From NCBI GenBank assembly GCA_030679145.1, contig JAUXTU010000116.1, positions 87,786-151,785 of the forward strand: 64,000 nt of DNA, read 5' to 3'. The position numbers and the translations under genes are program-made. Below the pieces are notes generated by a model, which saw only the letters and a list, made by a program, of their open reading frames with translations, made no database searches and had not been told where the DNA came from. Source of the stretch: Bacteroidota bacterium. Lineage in GTDB: Bacteria; Bacteroidota; Ignavibacteria; UBA10030; UBA8401. Positions 53,915-62,864 of the stretch are shown here, one piece after another (positions within the stretch are counted from its first letter, which is position 1; every line of letters starts with the position of its first letter).

Positions 53915-55291
53915 ATGACAAAGACAAAACATAGTGCACGCATTCTTGTTGTAGATGATGAAGTAAATTATCGTACCACGCTTGAATCACTACTGACTTC
54001 TGAAGGTCATTCGGTAATCACTACTGAAGATGGTGTTGCTGCAATAAATCAATTGCAAGAAAAATCGTTCGATCTTGTTTTGCTTGATGTACGAATGCCG
54101 AGAGTTGATGGAATAGAAGTGCTTAAATTCATCAGACAGAATTTCATCGATACCCAAATAATCATGTTAACCGCGGTTGTGGACCTTCGTATGGCAGTGG
54201 ACTGTATGAAGCTGGGTGCATTCCATTACCTTGCCAAACCATATTCTGTGGAGGAATTGCTTTCGCTTTCGAACAATGCATTGGAAAAGCGATCACTTGT
54301 TATAGAGAACAAAGTGATGAAGTCCGAACTTTCACGATTGGCACAATCTTCAAAATTGATCGGACAAAGCGAAGAATTTATGAAAGTGCTAGAACTTGCC
54401 GGCAAAGTTGCACCAAGTGATTCCACGGTGTTGTTGGAAGGTGCGAGCGGAACAGGAAAAGAACTCTTTGCAAATTTTCTTCACAAAAATTCTCCCCGCG
54501 CTGAAAAACCATTCGTCGCTCTTAATTGTGCATCCATTCCCGATACGTTGATCGAAAGTGAATTATTCGGTCATGAAAAAGGTGCATTTACTGATGCTCA
54601 GGCAATGAGGCAAGGGTTAGTAGAAATTGCACATGGCGGAACGTTGTTCCTTGATGAAATTGGTGAAGTGAGTCAGGTGTTTCAGCCAAAACTTCTTCGC
54701 TTTATCCAAACCGGTGAATACCGACGTGTTGGCGGGAACAAGAATTTCAAATCCGATGTAAGGATCATTTCTGCAACAAATAAGAATTTGATTGAAGAGG
54801 TGAGGGCAGGTCGGTTCCGTGAAGATTTACTCTATCGTCTTAATGTAATAACACTTAATATTCCGTCTCTCACAAATCGTAAAGAAGATATTCCATTGCT
54901 CGCACAAAGTATTTTGGATAGAAAGAATAAGCAGCGCGAAAAGAAACAACTTCACGCCGATGCACTTCAGGCATTGGTTGAATATTCATGGCCCGGAAAT
55001 GTTCGTGAGTTGGAAAATGTTCTTGAACGGGCAATTGTGTTGTGTAATGATGAATTTATCCGTCCAAAAGATCTTGCATTGCCATTGCATTTAAAAGCTT
55101 CACAAAATATGGAAAATAACGGAAGTGGAAAGATCGGTTCTGCAATTTCTATTCAGGAATTGGAGACAGAACACATTGCTGCTGTATTGAACAATACAAA
55201 ATGGAACAAAAATCTAGCCGCAAAAATTCTTGGTATCTCCCTTAAAACACTCTACACGAAGATCCAACAGTATAACCTTAAAGAAGCTTAG
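53915..55291 (+). CDS. NtrC-family sigma-54-dependent response regulator
   Basis: 458 residues: receiver domain (about 8-125) with Asp58 in LVLLDVRMP, then the AAA+ sigma-54 activator domain (about 147-385) with Walker A GASGTGKELF, the sigma-54 contact loop GAFTDA, Walker B GGTLFLDEIGEV and the arginine-finger region FREDLLYRLNV. A Fis-type helix-turn-helix closes the protein (about 425-455, LAAKILGISLKTLYTKIQ). It activates RpoN-dependent promoters after phosphorylation. No partner kinase lies in the window. The gene ends 6 bases before the convergent dapD stop. Confidence 0.95.
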   Translation: MTKTKHSARILVVDDEVNYRTTLESLLTSEGHSVITTEDGVAAINQLQEKSFDLVLLDVRMPRVDGIEVLKFIRQNFIDTQIIMLTAVVDLRMAVDCMKLGAFHYLAKPYSVEELLSLSNNALEKRSLVIENKVMKSELSRLAQSSKLIGQSEEFMKVLELAGKVAPSDSTVLLEGASGTGKELFANFLHKNSPRAEKPFVALNCASIPDTLIESELFGHEKGAFTDAQAMRQGLVEIAHGGTLFLDEIGEVSQVFQPKLLRFIQTGEYRRVGGNKNFKSDVRIISATNKNLIEEVRAGRFREDLLYRLNVITLNIPSLTNRKEDIPLLAQSILDRKNKQREKKQLHADALQALVEYSWPGNVRELENVLERAIVLCNDEFIRPKDLALPLHLKASQNMENNGSGKIGSAISIQELETEHIAAVLNNTKWNKNLAAKILGISLKTLYTKIQQYNLKEA

Positions 55292-55297
55292 AATCTT

Positions 55298-56128
55298 TTA
55301 TCTCAAACTCTCTTCCAAAGCAGTCTTTGCATCCGTCTTTTCATCACGGTATTTTACGATCAGTGGTGTATAAAGATGTAAACCGTGTTTACCTGCAAAA
55401 GAAGAATTGACCGCCCTGCTTCCCGCAACAACAACTGCATTTTCAGGAATAATTAGTGATCCATTGGAATTTTTTCGGATAATTGTTTCATTCACCAGAT
55501 CATAAACGGGAGTTGAGGCGTTGAGAATGACCCCTGTTCCGATCACAGCCCGATTTTGAACAATTGTACCTTCATAAATTCCGCAATTTCCTCCAATTAA
55601 TACATCATTCTCAATGATAACCGGAAGTGCGCCAATTGGTTCAAGTACGCCGCCAATTTGAGATGCAGCACTGAGATGAACTCTTTCACCGATATATGCG
55701 CACGAGCCGACAAGTGCGTGTGAATCGATCATTACATTCTTTTCCACATATGCACCAACATTTACATACGCCGGAGGCATAATGATTACGGATGATGCAA
55801 TGTACGCACCTCTGCGAATTGATGTTCCGCCAGGAACAATACGAATATTATCTTTTGTCGTAAATTTTTTTAATGGAAATGTATGTTTATCAAAAAAAGG
55901 GAATGTCTTTGAAGTAATCGTTCGTAATTTTCCCAGCCGAAAACCAAGAAGGATTCCTTTTTTTACCCAATGATTTACCATCCACTCTGATTGAACTTTT
56001 TCAACAGTTCGAATCGTGCCATTATCTAGCAAGGTGATAAATTCAGAAAAGACCTTAAATGCATTCTTTGATTGTTTCTCAAACTCTTGTTCAATGGATC
56101 GTTGAATTGTTAGAACACTTTTTGTCAT
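55298..56128 (-). CDS. dapD: Tetrahydrodipicolinate N-succinyltransferase
   Basis: 276 residues, close to the usual 274. A helical N-terminal part (about 1-95) is followed by a left-handed beta-helix of hexapeptide repeats with the DapD signature [31 protein letters not shown] and [12 protein letters not shown]. It transfers succinyl from succinyl-CoA to tetrahydrodipicolinate, the first step of the succinylase branch to meso-diaminopimelate and lysine. Its ATG overlaps the dapA stop (ATGA). It is the last gene of the riboswitch-controlled dapBAD unit. Confidence 0.95.
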   Translation of the reverse strand: MTKSVLTIQRSIEQEFEKQSKNAFKVFSEFITLLDNGTIRTVEKVQSEWMVNHWVKKGILLGFRLGKLRTITSKTFPFFDKHTFPLKKFTTKDNIRIVPGGTSIRRGAYIASSVIIMPPAYVNVGAYVEKNVMIDSHALVGSCAYIGERVHLSAASQIGGVLEPIGALPVIIENDVLIGGNCGIYEGTIVQNRAVIGTGVILNASTPVYDLVNETIIRKNSNGSLIIPENAVVVAGSRAVNSSFAGKHGLHLYTPLIVKYRDEKTDAKTALEESLR

Positions 56129-57027
56129 GCAGCATGCTCCACAAGTGATAATTCTTCCAATGCACGTCGCAGCTGGAATTTATGATCGAGTGACATTGGT
56201 GTTAGCGGTAAACGAAAAGCTTCGGTGATCATTCCCATCATTGCCAATGCAGACTTTGCAGGAATAGGATTCGATTCGATAAAATTCAAATTCATCAGAT
56301 TGAGAAGTCGTTCATGGATTTCCCGAGCAGCAACAAAATTACTTTCAAGACATAGCTGCACCATTGTAGAGAACAATGATGGTACCTCATTCGCAACCAC
56401 TGAAATAACACCGTCAGCTCCAAGCGCCATTAATGGAAAAGTCAATGCATCATCACCGGAAAGGACCATAAAATTCTTCGGTCGATGCCGCAATATTTCC
56501 ATCACTTGCGGAATATTTCCTGATGCTTCTTTAATTCCGGCAATTCCTGGAAGCTCTGCAAGACGCAGTGTTGTTTCTGCATTGATGTTGCTGCCTGTTC
56601 TTCCCGGAACATTGTATACAAAGACTGGAATATCCACGGCATCAACGATCGCTTTGTAATGTTCAAAGAACCCTTGCTGCGTCGGTTTGTTATAATACGG
56701 TGCTACGGAAAGTGCTGCATTTGCGCCGATTGCCCGTGCATGCTGCGTTAATGAAATTGCTTCGCGTGTAGAATTGCTGCCCGCCCCGACAATGATGGGA
56801 ACTCTCCCATTCGCCTGTTCAGCAACAACATCCATAACATGATGATGTTCAGGGTGCGAAAGTGTTGCACTTTCTCCGGTAGTACCGCAGGGAACAAGTC
56901 CCTGAACACCATTGGTTATTTGAAATTCAACCAATTGTTTTAGCGATTCCGTATCGACATCTCCGTTTGCCAGCATTGGTGTTACAAGTGCGGTGGCTAC
57001 ACCGCGAAATGAGAATGAGGATGACAT
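56125..57027 (-). CDS. dapA: 4-hydroxy-tetrahydrodipicolinate synthase
   Basis: 300 residues, TIM-barrel of the DHDPS family. Visible: [18 protein letters not shown] (pyruvate-site GTTGE), [26 protein letters not shown] with the catalytic Tyr, and GIKEASG with the Schiff-base Lys. It condenses pyruvate with aspartate semialdehyde, the committed step of lysine and diaminopimelate synthesis. AAAGGA precedes the ATG, 12 bases after the dapB stop. The downstream dapD overlaps by 4 bases. Confidence 0.96.
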   Translation of the reverse strand: MSSSFSFRGVATALVTPMLANGDVDTESLKQLVEFQITNGVQGLVPCGTTGESATLSHPEHHHVMDVVAEQANGRVPIIVGAGSNSTREAISLTQHARAIGANAALSVAPYYNKPTQQGFFEHYKAIVDAVDIPVFVYNVPGRTGSNINAETTLRLAELPGIAGIKEASGNIPQVMEILRHRPKNFMVLSGDDALTFPLMALGADGVISVVANEVPSLFSTMVQLCLESNFVAAREIHERLLNLMNLNFIESNPIPAKSALAMMGMITEAFRLPLTPMSLDHKFQLRRALEELSLVEHAA

Positions 57028-57039
57028 AATAAATCCTTT

Positions 57040-57792
57040 TTAATGATGAGTAAATGTTTTTTCAAAGATAAGTTCTTCGAATGAATAAATTCCGGAAACC
57101 TTTTGTGTTAATTCTGCTGCAAGCACTGCTCCGTGAGCAAAACCGGATCGATTGTGCGCACGATGGATCAGTTCAATTTCATCGGCAGGGGAATGGAATA
57201 ATACCGAATGATTGCCAAACACAGTTCCGATCCTCGAACTTGAAATATTGATCTCGTGGGGAGACGTGATAGACAGATCATCATTTCGCTTGATCGTTGA
57301 TTTGTGCTTTACTTGTGAAAGAATTTCGTTTGCAAGAGTAAGTGCCGTGCCGCTGGGTGAATCTTTCTTTTTGGTGTGATGTGTCTCATGAATAGCAACA
57401 TCATACTCAGAGAATGTGTTCATCAATTGTGCTGCATTTCGAACAATACGAAAGAACATCTGCGCGCCAATGGAAAAATTATTGCCGTACACAAACGTTC
57501 CTTTTCGGTCTTTCACATTGGAAAGAATATCATCCTTTTGTGCCTGCCAGCCGGTAGTTCCCTCAACCAATGGAATTCCGATAGCGCTGCAAATCTTGGC
57601 ATGTGACCGCACAAGAGCAGTTTGTGAGAAATCAATGCAGCATTGAATTTGCTTTTGTTGATAAAATTCTGATTCAATAGGAGGAAGAGGCGAAGATGAT
57701 GAGAAAATGGAAACAATGGAATGACCGCGCTGTATCGCAGCAGTCTCTATTTCATGTCCCATTTTACCATATCCGATTAACGCAATGTTCAT
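57040..57792 (-). CDS. dapB: 4-hydroxy-tetrahydrodipicolinate reductase
   Basis: 250 residues: N-terminal Rossmann motif IGYGKMGHEIE, the segment VEGTTGWQ, and the DapB signature IHETHHTKKKDSPSGTALTLA with catalytic His and Lys. It reduces the DapA product with NAD(P)H. AAGGA precedes the ATG. It is first in the dapBAD operon and lies just downstream of the lysine riboswitch and its terminator, so its expression should fall when lysine is plentiful. Confidence 0.94.
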   Translation of the reverse strand: MNIALIGYGKMGHEIETAAIQRGHSIVSIFSSSSPLPPIESEFYQQKQIQCCIDFSQTALVRSHAKICSAIGIPLVEGTTGWQAQKDDILSNVKDRKGTFVYGNNFSIGAQMFFRIVRNAAQLMNTFSEYDVAIHETHHTKKKDSPSGTALTLANEILSQVKHKSTIKRNDDLSITSPHEINISSSRIGTVFGNHSVLFHSPADEIELIHRAHNRSGFAHGAVLAAELTQKVSGIYSFEELIFEKTFTHH

Positions 57793-57856
57793 ATCATTCC
57801 TTTTTACTTTGAAAAACCTGTCAATTCTTAAAGAAAGAACAAGTATTCAATAGATT

Positions 57857-57899
57857 TAAAACGAAAAACGTAGAGGTTCGCTAAGGACTCTCTACGTTT
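57857..57899 (-). terminator. Riboswitch expression-platform terminator
   Basis: On the minus strand AAACGTAGAG (57899-57890) pairs with CTCTACGTTT (57875-57866), a perfect 10-base-pair stem with a 14-base loop, followed by TTTTTCGTTTT. It lies between the lysine aptamer and dapB, as expected for transcriptional attenuation. Confidence 0.88.
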
Positions 57900-57945
57900 G
57901 AATGATATGCACCGCATATAAACGGTATTATAATTCTTGCAGATC

Positions 57946-58129
57946 GTCATTAGCTCTTTGTTCCGATATCTCGAAAACAACAGTCTGCAAGTCGTATTCT
58001 TGCAACCCAAGCATGAAACGGAAACTCGTTTCATCTTTCGGCGGTACTATACGCAAACCTTTTCATCACACTTCATCGAACTGTTCTGCTCTCGGTGTGA
58101 TTACTCGTGTGTACCGCTCCTCTAAGACT
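57946..58129 (-). ncRNA. Lysine riboswitch (L box) aptamer
   Basis: Read on the minus strand, the region carries the L-box landmarks in order: AGAGGAGCGG (58123-58114), CGAGTA, GTACCGCCGAAAG (58047-58035) and the 3' closing block ending GAGCTAATGAC. Helices are visible: P1 by GTCTTAG with CTAATGAC, GCGGTAC (58117-58111) with GTACCGC (58047-58041), ATGAAACG with CGTTTCAT (58034-58013), and TGCAAG with CTTGCA (58004-57986). Lysine binding would favour the downstream terminator and shut off dapBAD. Length and order match the class; exact ends are approximate. Confidence 0.85.
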
Positions 58130-58132
58130 ACT

Positions 58133-58163
58133 ATAATAAACAAAATTGTATTTCAGTTGTCAA
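58133..58163 (-). promoter_or_regulatory. Promoter of the riboswitch-dapBAD transcript
   Basis: Minus strand -35 TTGACA (58163-58158), a perfect consensus, with -10 candidates TTTATT (17-base spacer) or TATTAT at 58138-58133 (19-base spacer). Transcription would begin just before the aptamer P1 strand. The -35 overlaps TTGTCA on the plus strand (58157-58162), a possible -35 for carA, though no good plus-strand -10 was seen. Confidence 0.6.
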
Positions 58164-58226
58164 CAAATATTTTGTATTTTTATGGAGAACAAGCAATAAT
58201 CAATCGTCATTTATTTTTTGGAATCA

Positions 58227-59357
58227 ATGGTCGCAAAACTAGCATTAGAGAACGGAACAGTCTTTACCGGAGAACATTTCGGTGCAGAAGGAGAAACATA
58301 CGGTGAAGTCTGTTTCAATACGAGTATCACCGGATATCAGGAAATTCTCACTGACCCATCTTACGCAGGACAGATCGTCACGATGACCTATCCGTTGATT
58401 GGGAATTATGGAGTTAACGAGGATGATCTTGAATCAATAAAACCGCAAGTAAGCGGATTTATCGTGAAAGAATATTTCGATTTTTACAGCAACTGGCGCG
58501 CAAATTCATCGCTTGGTGATTGGTTGAAGAAGAATAATATTCTTGCAATCCAGGGAATTGACACACGGATGCTAACGAAAATTCTGCGCAATCAAGGAGC
58601 AATGCGCGGCGTTATCTCAACAACGGACCTGAATGATGAGAGCTTGATCGCAAAAGCAAAATCATCTCCCGATATGAACGGACTCGATCTGGCAAAAAAA
58701 GTAACGACGCAGAAAGAATATCGATGGAACGAAATAGATAAAACTGCATATGCATTAACCACAAAGAATGGTGAAACAAACAATGCAAAATATAAAGTGG
58801 TGGTGTTTGATTATGGAGTAAAACAAAATATTCTTCGTCGTCTTGTTCAATACGGCTGCGACCTTGTTGTCGTTCCGGCCAGTTATTCAGCAGAACAGGT
58901 AATGGCGATGAATCCGGATGGCATTTTTCTTTCGAATGGTCCCGGTGATCCGGATGCAGTGAAATATGCAATATTGAATATCAAAAAATTGATCGGGAAG
59001 AAACCGATCTTCGGAATTTGTCTGGGGCATCAATTGCTGGGTCTTGCGCTCGGCGGAAAAACATACAAATTAAAATTCGGTCATCGCGGCGGGAATCATC
59101 CGGTGAAGAATCTTCGCACCAACGTGATCGAAATAACGTCGCAGAATCATGGTTTTGCAGTAGATTGGAAATCGATGGATCAGTCTCAAATTGAACTGAC
59201 TCATATCAATCTGAATGACCAGACAGTGGAAGGATTTGAGCACAAACAATTTCCACTCTTCTGCGTGCAATACCACCCGGAAGCTTCACCCGGACCTCAC
59301 GACAGCGATTATCTTTTCTCAAAGTTTGTGCAGATGATGGAAAAGCAGAAGAATTAG
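58227..59357 (+). CDS. carA: Carbamoyl-phosphate synthase small subunit
   Basis: 376 residues from the ATG at 58227; a TTG at 58218 is an in-frame alternative with nothing to favour it. The N-terminal CPSase domain (LALENGTVFTGEHFGAEGETYGEVCFNTSITGYQEILTDPSY) and the C-terminal class I glutamine amidotransferase domain (GICLGHQLLGLALGG with the nucleophilic Cys, HPEASPGPHD with catalytic His and Glu) are complete. It supplies ammonia from glutamine to CarB for pyrimidine and arginine synthesis. carB is not in the window; instead a DUF6883-DUF4926 pair begins 1 base after the stop. Confidence 0.95.
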   Translation: MVAKLALENGTVFTGEHFGAEGETYGEVCFNTSITGYQEILTDPSYAGQIVTMTYPLIGNYGVNEDDLESIKPQVSGFIVKEYFDFYSNWRANSSLGDWLKKNNILAIQGIDTRMLTKILRNQGAMRGVISTTDLNDESLIAKAKSSPDMNGLDLAKKVTTQKEYRWNEIDKTAYALTTKNGETNNAKYKVVVFDYGVKQNILRRLVQYGCDLVVVPASYSAEQVMAMNPDGIFLSNGPGDPDAVKYAILNIKKLIGKKPIFGICLGHQLLGLALGGKTYKLKFGHRGGNHPVKNLRTNVIEITSQNHGFAVDWKSMDQSQIELTHINLNDQTVEGFEHKQFPLFCVQYHPEASPGPHDSDYLFSKFVQMMEKQKN

Positions 59358-59358
59358 T

Positions 59359-59694
59359 GTGAAAATTCCGAACAGTGTGTATATTGCACGTGAAAAAATT
59401 ACGGAGTATCTTCTTAAACAGAGAGAAGAAGATGACAAATCTAAATTTTTGGTTAGCGCAGGATATTCACTTGACACCGTTGATGAATTAGAAAAAGATT
59501 TACGTTCCCAAACAGAAAAATTTGAAGCGGAACCATTTGATAAAACGGAATATGGCGATAAATACCAAATTCGAGGCGAACTACAAGGAATAAATGGTAT
59601 CAGTTTGAAAGTAATAACAATCTGGATGAACGAAACCTCAACAGAGAAATGGAAGTTTATTACGTTGATCCCTGATAGGAAGGAGAGAACATGA
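59359..59694 (+). CDS. DUF6883-like protein
   Basis: 111 residues from a GTG one base after the carA stop. The pattern IPNSVYIAREKITEYLL...KSKFLVSAGYSLDTVDELEKDLR...YGDKYQIRGELQGINGISLKVITIWM matches the DUF6883 layout as I recall it: an N-terminal IPN strand, a K-x-K/R-x-F motif, a helix pair, then a beta hairpin. Function unknown; members often neighbour a DUF4926 gene and sometimes occur in toxin-like contexts. Its stop overlaps the next start by 4 bases, so the two form a translationally coupled pair riding behind carA. Confidence 0.7.
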   Translation: MKIPNSVYIAREKITEYLLKQREEDDKSKFLVSAGYSLDTVDELEKDLRSQTEKFEAEPFDKTEYGDKYQIRGELQGINGISLKVITIWMNETSTEKWKFITLIPDRKERT

Positions 59695-59972
59695 CATTTG
59701 AATTATTCAGTCGAGCGGTATTGAGAAATGATATTCCCACTCACTCATTGAAAAAAGGTGACGTGGTAACTATTGTTGAAGCGCATCCAGGAGCAGGAAC
59801 TCAGGAGCAGGGATATTCAATTGAAGTTTTTAATGCAACCGGTGAGACGATTGCGGTCGTAACGTTACCCGAATCATATCTTGAATCGTTGCGCAGCACC
59901 GAAATACTTCATGTGAGGCAATTTCAACATGTTGCTGAACAATCCATAAATTACGGATCACCAAAAAAATAA
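59691..59972 (+). CDS. DUF4926-like protein
   Basis: 93 residues, an SH3-like small beta protein with the DUF4926 pattern RAVLRNDIPTHSLKKGDVVTIVEAHPG...GYSIEVFNATGETIAVVTLPESYLESL. Overlap with the preceding DUF6883 gene (ATGA) and a good GGAGAG before the start indicate coupled expression. Such pairs have the size and order of small two-gene modules of the antitoxin/immunity kind, but no activity is established. The gene ends 4 bases before the convergent LolA-like gene. Confidence 0.75.
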   Translation: MTFELFSRAVLRNDIPTHSLKKGDVVTIVEAHPGAGTQEQGYSIEVFNATGETIAVVTLPESYLESLRSTEILHVRQFQHVAEQSINYGSPKK

Positions 59973-59976
59973 ATTA

Positions 59977-60660
59977 TTAGTTTTTCTTCTTCTCAAAGAT
60001 CTCATCACTTAATCCCTTATTTACCTGATAATCGGAATAAATAAGTTCGACCATTCCTTTTTTTGGCATGCGGTTCGGGCTGTAAATTTTCTCTGCAAGG
60101 GAATCGGTATTCTGTTCAAAATCGAATTTTGCAGAGATCTTTGACGGTAAGACATATTTTCCTTCAATGACGGTGCTTTCGATCAGCACTTCAATCTTTC
60201 GTCCCTCCATCGGGAATGCTTCCAGTTTTGTTATCGTCCACCGGCTTTCATCCACCCAAATAAAACTTTCGCGGATCTGTTTCCCCTTTTCAGGTTTCGT
60301 TACAAGGCGGATCTTGTACAATGTTTTTCCGTCAACGTTCTCTTTTCCCATTAGCGATGGATCGAATTTTGTCAGTAAGTCGCCGGGGTTAAGATCTAAA
60401 ATATTCTTTGGAATGAAGGATGTTCCTTTTGATTCCGTTTTGAATTTGTTTGGCTGTTTAAAATAGAGCTTTACACTCATCTGCGGAACTTTCAACCGTT
60501 CCATATTCACTTTTCCGGTGAGCATTGCTGAGTAATCCTTCACGACATCGAAATTTGCCTTTACCTTCAGCAGTATCTTTTCAGCAGTGAGCTGTTGGGC
60601 AGTTGTATTTGAGATAATACCAACAGCAAAGATAACCAAGAGAAATAATATTCGTTTCAT
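59977..60660 (-). CDS. LolA-like outer-membrane lipoprotein-sorting protein
   Basis: 227 residues: signal peptide (1-21, ending TTAQQ), then a LolA/LolB-like unclosed beta-barrel pattern (AEKILLKVKANFDVVKDYSAMLTGKVNM, VKLYFKQPNKFKTES, SFIWVDESRWTITKLEAFPMEGRKIEVLIE). Proteins of this type carry lipids or lipoproteins across the periplasm, but the family is broad. It begins 6 bases after the MFS gene stop and so is probably in the same operon as the transporter and ABC genes to its right. The exact partner is unclear. Confidence 0.75.
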   Translation of the reverse strand: MKRILFLLVIFAVGIISNTTAQQLTAEKILLKVKANFDVVKDYSAMLTGKVNMERLKVPQMSVKLYFKQPNKFKTESKGTSFIPKNILDLNPGDLLTKFDPSLMGKENVDGKTLYKIRLVTKPEKGKQIRESFIWVDESRWTITKLEAFPMEGRKIEVLIESTVIEGKYVLPSKISAKFDFEQNTDSLAEKIYSPNRMPKKGMVELIYSDYQVNKGLSDEIFEKKKN

Positions 60661-60666
60661 AATTTT

Positions 60667-61926
60667 TTAAGATTTTTTCGCAATAAAAATATTGTAAAAG
60701 ATCATCAAAATCGTTGAACCGAATCCGATTGCTGCAAGAATTCCCCACATCATCATCGGATTCATTGAATCCTGCAAATATGTTTTCACCAACCAACCTG
60801 AAAGCGGGCCCGCAATAAATGAACCGATGGCAACAGGGAGAAATGCAAATCCCATATACGTACCAACTTGTTCTTTCGGAGCAAGAGAAGCGACATATTC
60901 GTAAAATCGCGGAGCTTGTGTCGCTTCACCGATTGCAAAAAGAACCATTGCGACCACTGCTGCAGTAATTGTCGGTGAAAATGCCATTAAGATCCAAGAG
61001 CAACTCGCGATAGCGAAGCCGAGTGACATTGCTGTAATTGCGCTCCATTTTTTTACGAGTGCCGTAATTGGCACACTGACAAGTATGATCGTCCAAGCAT
61101 CAACTGTTTCCAGAATTTCAAACTGCGCAAATTTTAATACTTCAGTGATGTAAAATGGGAAAGAGTAAAATATTTGCCAGAACATGATCCAGAAACCTGA
61201 AAAGATCACCAAGAATGAAATGAATTTGATGTTCTTGAAAACAGTGAGCATATCTCCAAATACTTTTGCAAGTGATGCCTGTGGTTTTGCATCAGCAGGT
61301 TTCGGAGGTTCTTTGTAAAAGAACAGTGTACCAAGCAAAAGAAGAAATGATGTTAGCGATGACATGATTAACACATATTCAATTCCCAAACCTTCACGCA
61401 CTTGTAATGCTAGGATTGGTCCGACTGCGCCGCCTATATTCACGAGCGTATAATAGATCGAATAGCCAAGTGATTGAACATTAGGATTGGATGTTTTTGC
61501 CACCGTTCCGACGATACACGGTTTGATGAGTGAACCTCCGATCGCGGTTAAGATCAATACCGTAACAACATATGTTGTTTTTCCGATTGATTCGACGATC
61601 ACCTGTCCGAATTCCAAACCCGCAAGACCGATAAGAAAATATCCAATGGTGAAAAATGCAAAACATGCACTGAGTGTTCGTTTGAATCCATAGCGATCGA
61701 CAAAAACACCTGCAATGATCGGCAAAGAATAGAGCAGTCCGGAAAATAATCCGGCAAGCGTTCCGGCAGCTTGAACTCCGAGTCCGACTCTGTTCGCAAG
61801 ATAGACCGTTAATACTGCTTTTGATCCATAGAATGCGAATCGTTCGAATAATTCCAACGTATTGGCAATCCAAAAAGTTGGAAGGAATCCGGTTTTTATT
61901 TCGGAAATTGTTTTAGAAATATTCAT
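60667..61926 (-). CDS. MFS transporter, POT/peptide-transporter-like
   Basis: About 419 residues from the ATG at 61926, preferred over a GTG at 61944 because AAGGA lies 4 bases before it. About 12 TM helices. The start FWIANTLELFERFAFYGSKAVLTVYLANRVGL resembles the ExxER-FxYY-G opening of proton-coupled oligopeptide transporters, and TAIGGSLIKPCIVGTVAK recalls their second motif. Length is on the short side for POT (about 450-500), so a general MFS role is possible. A strong hairpin lies just upstream of its ribosome site. Confidence 0.82.
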   Translation of the reverse strand: MNISKTISEIKTGFLPTFWIANTLELFERFAFYGSKAVLTVYLANRVGLGVQAAGTLAGLFSGLLYSLPIIAGVFVDRYGFKRTLSACFAFFTIGYFLIGLAGLEFGQVIVESIGKTTYVVTVLILTAIGGSLIKPCIVGTVAKTSNPNVQSLGYSIYYTLVNIGGAVGPILALQVREGLGIEYVLIMSSLTSFLLLLGTLFFYKEPPKPADAKPQASLAKVFGDMLTVFKNIKFISFLVIFSGFWIMFWQIFYSFPFYITEVLKFAQFEILETVDAWTIILVSVPITALVKKWSAITAMSLGFAIASCSWILMAFSPTITAAVVAMVLFAIGEATQAPRFYEYVASLAPKEQVGTYMGFAFLPVAIGSFIAGPLSGWLVKTYLQDSMNPMMMWGILAAIGFGSTILMIFYNIFIAKKS

Positions 61927-61938
61927 GTTGTCCTTTTT

Positions 61939-61974
61939 TGCCACTCCCGAAGGGATGCCTTCGGCAAGAGGGCA
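61939..61974. repeat. REP-like hairpin before the MFS gene
   Basis: TGCC-A-CTC-CCGAAGG-GATG-CCTTCGG-CAA-GAG-GGCA folds into about 14 base pairs with small bulges (core CCGAAGG 61947-61953, CCTTCGG 61958-61964). Much more G+C-rich than its surroundings and without a T run on either strand, it looks like a repetitive extragenic palindrome rather than a terminator. Confidence 0.6.
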
Positions 61975-61988
61975 CAGAGAAAAATTAT

Positions 61989-62828
61989 TTATGATAAAAT
62001 ATCTTTGCGTTTAAAGATCAGCAATGTGGCTCCCCAAAACGCACCATTGTAAGCTCCTAAGATAAGAACAGAATCTCTGATAATATCCCAATCAAAAGGA
62101 TCGCGGAGAGCCTGCTGCCAGACATTCATATGTGTTGTAAACAGCCATGGTTTAATATTCTCAACTGATTCAACCGGAAGGAACGTGATGATATAAAAAA
62201 TTGCAATGATCGTCATTGTAATGATGATTGGACCGATTGCATTTTCCACAAACGATGAAATAAAAAATGCAAGAGACGCAACGACAAACATCGACCAAAT
62301 AGCAAGCACATACGCAAAAAGAAAATGATAGATCAAATTTGATTCGGGAAGAATGACAATCCCTTCTTTATCGAGTGCGATCAGATCACCTGTTCCAAAT
62401 ATCCAAATTCCGAGACCGATAGATAACAATGCAATACCGATGACAAGCGAAGCAGTATACATAAGTGTAGCAATATATTTTGCATTCAATATCTTTGTCC
62501 GAGAAACCGGACGAATAAGCGTCAACCGAAATGTACCCGCAGTTGCTTCGCCAGAAAGCTGATCGCCTGCAACGAGTGCGATGAGCGCGGGAACATGCAC
62601 CCACAATCCGTTCATGATAATTTGTGCAATTGCCCAGCCGTTAAATAAGTTTCCCGTGATCAGGAATTCGGATTGCATTGTTCGGAGTTGATATTGAATG
62701 AATTTCCCTCCCTCAATCCACATTATCCACATTATGATTGGAATAAGAACGCCGACGGCAATAAAGCCGATATACGTTCTCCATTTGGAGTAGGTTTTGA
62801 ACAGTTCCCAGTAGATTAGATTTAACAT
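61989..62828 (-). CDS. ABC-2-type transporter permease
   Basis: 279 residues with about six TM helices (about 20-40, 68-88, 115-140, 170-195, 205-225, 250-272) and the ABC-2 pattern GEATAGTFRLTLIRPVSRTKILNAKYIA after TM2. It would form the membrane part of an exporter with the ATPase encoded just upstream on the same strand. A hairpin element fills most of the 87-base gap between the two. Similar NatB/GldF-like permeases move lipids, drugs or ions; the substrate is not known. Confidence 0.88.
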   Translation of the reverse strand: MLNLIYWELFKTYSKWRTYIGFIAVGVLIPIIMWIMWIEGGKFIQYQLRTMQSEFLITGNLFNGWAIAQIIMNGLWVHVPALIALVAGDQLSGEATAGTFRLTLIRPVSRTKILNAKYIATLMYTASLVIGIALLSIGLGIWIFGTGDLIALDKEGIVILPESNLIYHFLFAYVLAIWSMFVVASLAFFISSFVENAIGPIIITMTIIAIFYIITFLPVESVENIKPWLFTTHMNVWQQALRDPFDWDIIRDSVLILGAYNGAFWGATLLIFKRKDILS

Positions 62829-62864
62829 GAAAATAAGGTAAAAATTTTAAGTTAAAATATTTCG

